DNA from: Poteriospumella lacustris
Taxonomy: Eukaryota; Sar; Chrysophyceae; Chromulinales; Dinobryaceae
Assembly (NCBI GenBank): GCA_008000375.1
Contig: SMOI01000282.1
Location: forward strand, 5,629-34,318
Direction: 5' to 3'
DNA length: 28,690 bases
In this document: piece by piece, positions 10,075 through 18,782 of the stretch
Layout of the letters: the number at the start of each line of letters is the position of its first letter
Numbering within the stretch: the stretch's first letter is position 1
The notes under the pieces: model-generated
What the model was told of the DNA's origin: nothing
The model's input: the letters and a program-made list of their open reading frames with translations, nothing else
Databases searched by the model: none
Program-made: the position numbers and the translations under genes

Positions 10075-12309
10075 GTGAATGGCGTCGCCGAGAAGAAAGG
10101 ACATTTGTTCATGAGTCGATTCGCTGGTGGCCTGAAAACGGCAGGCTTTTGGTCGCCATATGTTTTCCTCCTTGTCATCCTTTGTTTTGTGTTAGTGGAC
10201 TTTTCCTATGCAGAAATCGCCTGGAATTCTACCAATGACGGACGTAGAGCGTTACAAAAAGCACCTGATTGGGTTCCTCGTGCAAAATTTGGCGGTGATT
10301 CCAAGTATATGACGCCGAAACGTACTGGTGGTCCACCTCTACCTGAAGAAGTTCTCGCGCATATCAAGAGTCTTAAAGGCGAAGGCAATACAAAAGGGAA
10401 GTCTCGATTGCGATATCATCCTATCTCCATCGAATCTCGCAATTTCTCTCGCGCCGAGATGCGCAAGGGAGCCTACCTACGCCTGTTCACCGCGGTCCCG
10501 TCGAACACCAAAGCGGACGAATTCTCTTGTCTCCTCAATGCCCACCACACCCAAACTCCCGGGCCATTACAGCATAAGATCTTGATATTCATCGATTCGA
10601 AGTTCTTTCCGTTGTATCACAATTGGCATCTGCATTATTTGGATGTTTGTGGAGAAGCGCGGCTGACACAACTGGAATTGGTCTGCATGGACCAGCTCGT
10701 ATCTTCCCAACTGACGAAGCTAAACGTCACATGTTCCGCACATAGTTTAGTGATACCATCGTCGACTGCGTCGGGTATGTTCCTGGTGAAACGACAGGCA
10801 TCGATCTGGGTCCACCGTATGGAGGTCATTCTCTCGTATCTACAACGCGGGGTGGATCTCATTTTGACGGATTCCGATGCAATTTGGCGTGCAGATCCTT
10901 ATATCGACTTGAACCGATACTATGCAAAGGCAGACATCATCGCAAGTCGTGGATCGTTTCCCGCGACGTTGTATCACACGTGGGGTGCGACCATTTGTAT
11001 GGGCTACATCTTTGTGAAAGCGACGCCGTTCACGGTTCAATTCATGGAAGCGGTGTTGCAAGACATGCACCAACGAGGCGTTATCATGGAACGCATTCAA
11101 CATGAAATTACGAGCCGCGAGCGTATCTTAGGCGTTGGCAATGGCACGTCGTTGGGTAATGCGAAACTGATGGAATCTCTGCGGCGAAAGCATCGTCGGG
11201 AACGTCAACGATACCTGGACAAACGTCTGAAAAGCACTCAGCAGCAGGGCGATGATGACATGATCCTGATAAGGAAGCGGAAGGTGCGTACGAAGCGCGG
11301 TGCGGCTGCCATGAAAAGTGGCGATGCCATCGCGCCCCTGCCGCCTGCACCGCTCTCAGACAGCACCGTGAATCAGCAGCGATCGTTTTTGCGATCAATC
11401 TTTGGTCGTCGGCGATTGGGAAGCATAGAAAAGGACGAAGAGGAAGACGTAGAGGAAGAAGAGGCCATGGATATTCCAGATCCCAATCAAGCTGCCGCGG
11501 CACTGGACAGCGCAGAGAACGAAGACGCGGTCTATACGCCACTGTCGATGGCCCATCGCAAATATTCATCGGATGGTGTCCAACAAGCGATTCGTTGGAT
11601 AGTTTCCGATGATATGCATGAATACAATCCGGCCTTGGAACGTTTCCATCGTTTGTTACTCGCGGGGCAAGTGGAATCACTGTTTGACTCACGTGCGTTG
11701 GCCCCCGCGGGGGTGAACATCACGGCCGAACGCCAAACGATGGATATATTGCATTTCTTGTACGACGTACGGGACTTGGAAGGCAACAAACCCGATGATC
11801 AGTACACTATGAATTACATTTTACATCGCTGGTCGATTGCCTGGCAACAGTTGCCGATGCACGTCGTGGCACCTGCGGCGACTGATGGTGCTGCCGATGC
11901 TGCTGATTCGGCTGCTGGAGTCGTCGGGGATGCACCGGCGATGCTTCGAAGAGAGGCACTCCCTTCACCGTTGCCGGTGACAATGGGTGACTTCGGGATC
12001 GTACGTGCGCCAGGTGGCAGTCTACGCGGTGGGAATACTGCGACGGTGATGCTGTTGCCACATGCGACGTACTTGCGCAATTGCACCGGCATCGCCTATC
12101 ACCGTCGTACACGCGGACTTGGCCATCGGAATGCCAAACAAGCGGTCGCGCGGAGAGACGTCGTCATTGCCCATTGTTTGCTCTCCCCCGGCGATGCGAA
12201 CAAGAAGTACTTGTCGCTGCGCTCGTACAAACTGTGGCACCCGCGTGCGCCTCGTATATCGCAGGCGCGCTTTGGGCGTCCGAACCGCGACATGAGTCCC
12301 TCAACTACA

Positions 12310-12403
<94 letters not shown>

Positions 12404-12489
12404 CGAAGGATGGATCAGACATATCGCCGTCTACCTCTTCGTCGATGGCGGAGGAAGCCGCGCCAATGTCGGCCAATCGCATAGAATAG
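10075..12489 (+). CDS. type II membrane nucleotide-diphospho-sugar glycosyltransferase
   Basis: It probably transfers a sugar from a nucleotide-sugar to glycans in the Golgi lumen. It has 804 residues in a single exon. One membrane segment at about 23-43, after a short basic cytoplasmic tail, makes it type II. The catalytic half (about 130-345) carries D266-S-D268 in LTDSDAIWRADP, the DxD metal/nucleotide-sugar motif of the nucleotide-diphospho-sugar transferase family (Pfam Nucleotid_trans type, as in plant xylosyl- and arabinosyltransferases). A later conserved block has D574-D-Q576 in PDDQYTMNYIL and an AHCLLSPGDANKK region. Five N-glycosylation sequons are visible. About 155 highly charged residues (345-500, including DEEEDVEEEE) interrupt the domain. 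The C terminus has 30 consecutive Ser. An alternative start is the ATG at 10111. The family is fairly sure; the substrate is unknown. Confidence 0.85.
12312..12401 (+). repeat. (CAG)30 trinucleotide repeat in coding sequence
   Basis: Thirty uninterrupted CAG units are read in the AGC frame, giving 30 Ser (29 AGC plus a final AGT) near the C terminus of the glycosyltransferase. The other forward frame would read poly-Gln and the reverse strand poly-Leu. Confidence 0.97.
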
Positions 12490-12499
12490 AATAGAATAC
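12485..12499 (+). repeat. AGAAT short tandem repeat spanning the stop codon
   Basis: About three AGAAT/ATAGA units overlap the TAG stop of the glycosyltransferase (12487-12489) and repeat the TAG immediately downstream. Confidence 0.7.
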
Positions 12500-12581
12500 G
12501 CCGTCGTCTCTTGTGTTATGTGCGGGGAGAGGTGGCAAGAGCTGCCATGATGGCGGTCCGATGCCCGCCTCTGCTGTACTT

Positions 12582-12625
12582 GTAGGTGCCCCCTTCATTT
12601 CATTTCATTTCCTGTGGGCATCTAC
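12582..12625 (+). other. predicted 3' UTR stem-loop of the glycosyltransferase
   Basis: Bases 12582-12591 (GTAGGTGCCC) can pair with 12616-12625 (GGGCATCTAC): nine Watson-Crick pairs and one G-U. The 24-nt loop is C/T-rich and contains three CATTT units. It lies 93 bases after the stop codon. It could be an mRNA 3' end or stability element, or chance. Confidence 0.35.
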
Positions 12626-13170
12626 ATTCATTGGTATTCGTAACTTCTATTGATTGCTTTCGTCAACACCATCATCAACCCCCTCTCCCAGCGACTCCCC
12701 GCATATTTGCAATCGAAGCACCGCCGCACCGCCTATTCCCACAGGGGATGCGATGCACAACAGACAGGCAGACAGATAGAGAGAGAGTGAGGAGCAACTC
12801 GAGACAAACTTATTGATGGATATGAAGTGCGCGACATCGACACGGCCCGATGGATGGTCCCCGAGTGGTGACGACGCGCGTACACATTTACACGAGCGAG
12901 CGAATATGTTTCCGTTGTTGTTGCGGTTCCCTTGGAGGAGGAAACACGTGCGCGTGCGGTTCAATATGGGCGACATTTCCACTGGAAAATGCGTTTCTAA
13001 AACAAGTGGTTTCACAGACGAATATATGTAGGGTCGGACAGGACGAGAGAACGAGCAGCCGAGGCGAAGAACGACCGAAGAGTATCCATCTAGCGTCTTC
13101 GATGCTCGTCTCTGCTCCCTTCACAGACGAAAAACAAAAGAGAAATCAAGATTGATAGAAGGGCAAGAGA

Positions 13171-13198
13171 GGGTGGGGGCGGGAAGTATAAATAATGG
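13171..13198 (+). promoter_or_regulatory. GC-box plus TATA-box-like module
   Basis: GGGTGGGGGCGGG (13171-13183) is followed by TATAAATAATGG (13187-13198). About 70 bases downstream is GTGAGT (13260-13265), a good 5' splice-site consensus, and GCCAATCAG lies near 13297. The arrangement resembles a promoter, first exon and donor for a + strand transcript, but no convincing protein follows. It may be a non-coding RNA promoter or coincidence. Confidence 0.25.
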
Positions 13199-13450
13199 CG
13201 TCAACAGACTTCGTGCGCACGGCTGTCGTACACGTGCGGACAACAGGACAACATAGAGGGTGAGTAGAGAAGAGCTATGGCGAGCCAACGTTATCGCCAA
13301 TCAGCCCGAACGGGATCGAGAGACGGTGGCGTGAGTGACGAGAAGGACCACAGAGGACGTGGGGGATTGAGGCGGCAAGAGCGGGAGAATCAACGATATC
13401 GACAGCGAAAAATGCGAGGGGGGTGCTTTCACCCCCGGCCACAAAACACA

Positions 13451-13460
13451 GGGGGGGGGG
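13451..13460. repeat. G homopolymer (10 G)
   Basis: Ten consecutive G on the + strand within the purine-rich block. Confidence 0.85.
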
Positions 13461-13850
13461 CAGAAGGAAGACATCGACATCAACAACGGCAACAGAGGCA
13501 ATTACCAATACGCTTTTTTGTTTCTGGTTATTGGTGCTGGAGGTGCGAGAGCGCCACAACGACGCTCCCACAGCCAGCAGCGTCCCCATTCAATGATTCA
13601 TCAATACAATTCAAACACAACCACCGACACACACCACACCACGCGAACAAACAACAATTTAAATCTTTGTTCATTTGTTGACAACGATAATAAAAATCGT
13701 GCGCAACAGCAAGCGTGAACCGCATTTTGGCTTCGCGATGGCCATGAGCCGATCGACACAACAGAACGAGGGGAAATCAAAGGAAAACCAACGATGATGG
13801 TGACGGCGACAACGACAACGACGAGCGTTCGTTAAAGATCTGCGCGGGGA

Positions 13851-13879
13851 CGGCGGCGGCGGCGGCGGCGGCGGCGGCG
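13851..13879. repeat. (CGG)n microsatellite
   Basis: About 9.7 uninterrupted CGG units, followed directly by GGA repeats. It is noticeably G/C-rich compared with its surroundings. Confidence 0.95.
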
Positions 13880-14221
13880 AAGGAGGAGGAGCGGTCAGAC
13901 GTAACGATATCAAAAAACGGCACTCAGAGACGATCGATTCACGGGCACTATGCGCAAATACGTTCTCCTCGCTCAATTGGCTTGCGCAACAGCGAGAGAA
14001 AGAGAGAGGGGCAAAGAGGTGCAGGAATAGCTCAAACGAAACAGACTGATGTCTAGCGAAGACTGTAGCACGAGGAACAGAACACACGAGATGAGAGAGC
14101 AACGAGCGGTGTCGTACAACTTGTGAGGAGGTGGGGGGAATAGGCAAACAGAACGGAGAAGGGAACGGCGGTCGAGAGGAGAGGCAATGGTAGATGATCC
14201 AAGACGGACAGCGAGGGGAGA

Positions 14222-14252
14222 AAGAGACAGAGACAGAGACGGAGACTGAGAG
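14222..14252. repeat. GAGACA-type tandem repeat
   Basis: Imperfect tandem GAGACA/GAGACG/GAGACT hexamers on the + strand. Confidence 0.75.
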
Positions 14253-14550
14253 ACATGTGCTGATGGAGAACTGTCCAGGAGGGCGGTCTGAGTGAACTGT
14301 GAAGGTTGAAGAGGGGACAGAGGAGATGTCGATTGGTATGTAACAGCGTCGAACTGACAACAGAACCACTCACTGACAGTAGGCGTACGGGTGGGAACGA
14401 GAAGGTGTACACAGAAGGCTCCGAACGTCGATGAGACGCGCTCACAGGCGAAGCACCAACGATCGAAGAGCCGCAGGGAGAGCAGTGGTTGAAACACCGA
14501 GGCGATAGAAGCTGCCCGAAGCGTGTGTCCTTCCAGGTATGTTCCGACAA

Positions 14551-14585
14551 AGCACAGCACAGCACAGCATAGCATAGCATAGCAC
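14551..14585. repeat. AGCAC/AGCAT pentanucleotide repeat
   Basis: Seven pentamers in the order AGCAC x3, AGCAT x3, AGCAC. A point variant has evidently spread within the array. Confidence 0.95.
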
Positions 14586-16082
14586 ATCGCAGTACGACAC
14601 TGCGTTGCATTACATAGCACACGGTACACGGAGCACATAATGGGGGGGTGAAAACAAGCTAGAAACCAAAAACCAACCCCGGAAGTCAGAAAGAAGCAGC
14701 AGAATGCGAAAGAAAGGGGGTGGGGAGGGGGTTGTGGAAGCATCAAAGAAAACTAAATGCCGACTGTTACACGGAGCGCACAAAGAGAAAAGAGAGAACG
14801 TGCACGCGCTCGCGATACACTATGCTGTTGATGATTCGTCGAAGAGTTCAGTTCAGTTGGTTCGAGTGAGCAGGTAGCCCGTTAGCAAACGAAAAGAAAA
14901 CGACAAGAGAGCGCATACAGCAGTAGCGGTGGTAGTCGTCGAGGCAGACAGAGGCGAAGAAAAGCAAGCGCGACCGGTGGAACGGTGATATGTGTGTGAT
15001 GGTGTGGGGTATGACGTGATGTGGAGGACAAAACGAATCAACGAAGCCCAAAGACGGGGGCGGCGGTATCGCGAGGATGCATGTAAGCGAACAGAGCGAC
15101 GACGACGATCGAATAGACCGTCCGTGTATGACGATGCACACACGAGGAGGAAGTAGACGGGGACTTCTCTTTCTCTCGAGAGGAATGCGTAACGGAAGCG
15201 ACTCGTCGTGAAGACGTTTGCACATTCCCGTCACTCGTTACACTTATCTCGTGAGTCATTAGTGATCGAGAGAAAGCGCCGTTGAACATTCGACCGGGTG
15301 TGTCTGCAGGGGGCGCCTATGACTGGGCTCTTTCGGTGCGTCAGGTGTGCGGTAAACACGATGGGAAAGCGCATGTAATGATCACGAAGAGGATGGTTGA
15401 CGATTGATGATGAACAGACGAGGGGGGCTTCGTTTCAAAGGTCGAAGACTCAGAGGATACCAGCATCAGCCGACGGAGGTTCCGACTGCGGTCGAGCGAT
15501 ATGTTGAACAACACAAAAGAGCGAAACAAACAGTGCACAACACGAAGACAAGTATGGCACGTGGACAATTAATTATTGATGGCGATCTTGCCCTGATCGA
15601 GAAGGGGGGTGAGGTAGAAAGGGGGTGAGTAGAGAGTACGGTTAGAGTGGAGAAAGAACGCGGGCAACAAACATACACAAGCGGACGATGACGGTGGGTC
15701 GCCGATACGCGGAGGTCGGAGGGCGGAGAGGGGTTTTTGACTTGAGACGTGGAGGAAGACGGAGAATGAGAAGAGATTCGATCGAGATGGAGATCGAGGC
15801 CGCGCGAAGCAAAGGAGAGGAGTTGCGGATCCCCAACGAAAGGCAATGAATGCAAAGGCAAGAGAAAACGCAAACGCGCACACACCCCAACGGAGAGGAG
15901 AGGCGACCCATTGACGATCCATGCACGGAAAGAACTCTCTTATCTCGTATAGATCTATGCTCATTACACAGGGACAATCCGAATCGATCGATGCCTACCG
16001 AAGCCAAGCAGCATCAAGAATACGTCACGAGTAGCACACATGTACTCCATCAAACTCACACATCAATGCAAGGGCGAGAGAT

Positions 16083-16113
16083 GGGGGGATGGGATGGGAT
16101 GGGATGGGATGGG
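16083..16113 (+). repeat. GGGAT repeat with G-quadruplex potential
   Basis: A G6 run followed by five GGG runs, each separated by AT, satisfies the usual four-run quadruplex pattern with two-base loops. It lies inside the purine-rich gene-poor block. The unit loosely resembles telomeric repeats, but the array is short. Confidence 0.85.
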
Positions 16114-16968
16114 AACATCCACAAACAACGATGTAGATTCATCAACGATGTCCAACGTCTCTGTTGGATAGGTGTGAGGGAACCGCGAGTGACCGTCGTA
16201 GCGCGTGTAACAAGAAGCAGACATCAGCCGGTGATTATTGATAGGCGTGATGCCTACTCCTCGTCGCGTTCACTCTTAACACCCACCACCTCTGTGCAAA
16301 AGACTGGCGGGTGAAAGTGGAGAGGAGGCAGCGAGACAGACAAAGATACGAGGAGCGAAGGAGGAGAAGGAGGGGGGAGGAAGGAGGGGGCAAGGGAGAA
16401 GGAGCATGTCACAACAGAACGAGACCCCGATAAAACCGAATCACTGAAGTCATCGATGCAAGTGTCCTGGGTGACACGTGAGACAGAACGAATCCAACAA
16501 TTTCCATAGAAACGCGTGTGGTGGTAGTAGCACGGAGAAGAAGACGAACACGATGTCGTCGTAGACGGGGTGGGATGAGAGGGCGAGTAGAGCGGACGGC
16601 AGCGGCAACAACAAAGAACGACGACGACAACACCAAAAGCAATAATAATAACACCGATCGGCGCGCCATAACCTAGGCCACAACGTTGACGTCGTCTGAA
16701 CAGACCATGGTTGTTGGTGTTCTTGTCCAGCCCCGGCTCATACAGGAATAAAGGGGGTCTCGCGAGCTGAGAGAGTGAGAGCACAATAGCCCGGAAGTGT
16801 TTCTGTTTGAATCGGAAGGGAAAATGCTTCCGAGTGGAAGGAATAGTGCAACAAGCGATACATGATCCAGCGACGAAAAATCAAAGCGCAGCTGGTGAAG
16901 AGAACAAAAAAGAAAGAGAGGGTGAGGAGAGGGCGAAGAGAGAGGGTGAGGTGAGAGAGCGCACGCGC

Positions 16969-16986
16969 GCGTGCGCGAAACAGAGA
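16969..16986. repeat. 18-bp perfect alternating purine-pyrimidine palindrome
   Basis: GCGCACGCGCGCGTGCGC is its own reverse complement and alternates purine and pyrimidine throughout. Such sequences favour Z-DNA or cruciform structures. Confidence 0.85.
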
Positions 16987-18586
16987 GAGAGGGGGGAGAT
17001 GGATAGTAATATGTGTGAGAAGTCAAATAGCGACCACCGTTGAAGATCAACGATAGAAACGGACATGCGCGCACGTGCAAGTACAATACCAGAGGGAGGC
17101 CTAGAGAGTGGGGCCTTGATATAGGTCCACACCGCTGAACCTCCCCGGTTCAATAACCAACGAGAAAGGGAGGGTGGAGAAAGAATGCATACAATACGTA
17201 TGTGTTTGCGTGCGTCTACATACCCTACGGCACGAGAACATGAACGAAACAATCATTTTCATTGCTGTATTTGGGTGTTGTAAGCGCATAGTGGGGTGAA
17301 GGCGGCGTGAAACAGATATACGGCAGGTTGGAAAAAGATAGTGTATCAGAGCGGGAGCGAGAGAACGGTTTCGACTGTCATTGGAAACCAAAACTTGGGC
17401 AGGGACGAAAATCCGGCAGAAATACCTCATCGCTGCATCGTTGCACACCGATCAATGGCACCCACAACCCATAACCATTCGCACAACCAACAATACAACA
17501 ATCGATACGATATCCTGGGAACGAGGACGGAGGTTGGAGGACAGCGAAAACGATCGCTAAGCATTGTGAATCAGTCGCGAACGATGATATCACCGCAACA
17601 AACACAGGCCGATGCCGTCTACGACCTTGAGGGAAGTTAGGACGATGTGGAGTAGCGAAACTCAGTAGAAGTAGAAGCGGCGGTGGAAGCGGATGGGAGA
17701 AAGGCAGACCGTGCCCGGTAGAAACATGACACAGTTATGACGATGACAACAAACACTTGTTTGGCACTGGGAGTGTAACCGTCCCTTGCCTCACAATGGA
17801 ATGTGGAGCGTGACGAGAGAAGCAGTAGAAGTAGAAGCAGACGCAGAAGTTGATGGATCCGAAGACACAACACACCAAGAGATGAAACGAATGGAGAGAA
17901 GAGAAGGTGATGACTATACATGTAACGGATGCTGACGTGCTCAGCCTTCGTAGACCGTCGTACACTGCATCAACGCCAGTTACGGACCGTGATGATCATA
18001 CGAAAAGGCAAACGTCAGACAACTGCCACCACAACGTGGCCGAAGTGAACACATGCAGTACAAGTAGCGAGACCGTAGAAAGATGTTGCTCTGACTATGG
18101 AGGGGTGAGGGTGGTAGAGCAGTAGACGGGGACGAAGAGAGAGGGACTACAAGTAACGATTTTCTGATGGCATTTTTGTTGTGTATTTTTGAGAGGGAGA
18201 AAAAGCACCACCGACGGTGACAACAACGCTTAAAGCAAAACATAGACGTAACACGTACACGTACACTCATTGACACAAATACCTCACCACAGCTGATGCT
18301 ACACACTCATGTACACCGACACGTACACCGACACATACAAAAACACACAGCAAATCAAACAAGAAAAGAATGAAGAAAAGAGAAGAACACGAGGATACCA
18401 TCGGGACACAGCAGTAAACACGTGCAACAACCAGGAGCGTGGTTTGAATTCTACGTGTTACCGTTGGTCCCCACGCATAAAAATGAATCGAAGACGTGTA
18501 CAAAAAACAAAAATCAAAAGAACATCAAACCAACTACAACACGAAAGAAAAAACCTAAAGAAACATACAACGCAGTAAAATAAAAG

Positions 18587-18631
18587 AGAGTGCAGAGAGT
18601 GCAGAGAGTGCAGAGAGCGCAGAGAGCGCAG
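18587..18631. repeat. 9-bp tandem repeat (AGAGTGCAG/AGAGCGCAG x5)
   Basis: Three AGAGTGCAG units are followed by two AGAGCGCAG units about 150 bp beyond the stop codon of the minus-strand RRM gene. On the transcribed minus strand it would fall in the 3' UTR if that extends this far. Confidence 0.9.
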
Positions 18632-18782
18632 AGAGAGCGAGAGACGTAGCGAGGCGAGCGTGCAGAAGAATGGCACAACGAGAACGTCGAATTCTCGGGT
18701 CGTTGTTGATGTAGTATGGAAAGTAGAGCGAAACGTCTCTCGACGAAAAGGAGAAGAATAAAAAAAAGAGGTGAAGACTCGT

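Larger units (their letters stand above)
12490..18782. other. gene-poor, purine-rich tract between convergent genes
   Basis: This 6.3 kb separates the 3' ends of the + strand glycosyltransferase and the minus-strand RRM gene. The + strand is A/G-rich (many GAGAGA, GAAGAAG and ACGACGA runs), the mirror image of the left block. Long minus-strand open frames (up to 257 codons) overlap one another and are low-complexity Ser/Leu/Pro/Cys strings, the expected by-product of biased composition, so none is called. The block holds many microsatellites, listed separately, plus a TATA-like module near 13187. It may include long 3' UTRs of the flanking genes or non-coding transcripts. Confidence 0.6.

Noticed and set aside
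12081-12494. Poly-Gln frame (+) and poly-Leu frame (-) across the CAG repeat
   Set aside because: Both are shadows of the glycosyltransferase frame, which has continuous domain similarity through the region.
13671-14746. Open frames of 232, 257 and 189 codons on the minus strand
   Set aside because: These are overlapping low-complexity frames produced by the purine-rich + strand, including a poly-Pro run from the CGG repeat. No conserved motif was seen.
16083-16113. Internal telomere-repeat array
   Set aside because: The unit GGGAT differs from the usual TTAGGG/TTTAGGG and only about five copies exist; a simple microsatellite explains it.
16254-17252. Minus-strand frames of 123-176 codons
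   Set aside because: Same compositional artefact; no splice-linked continuation or domain.
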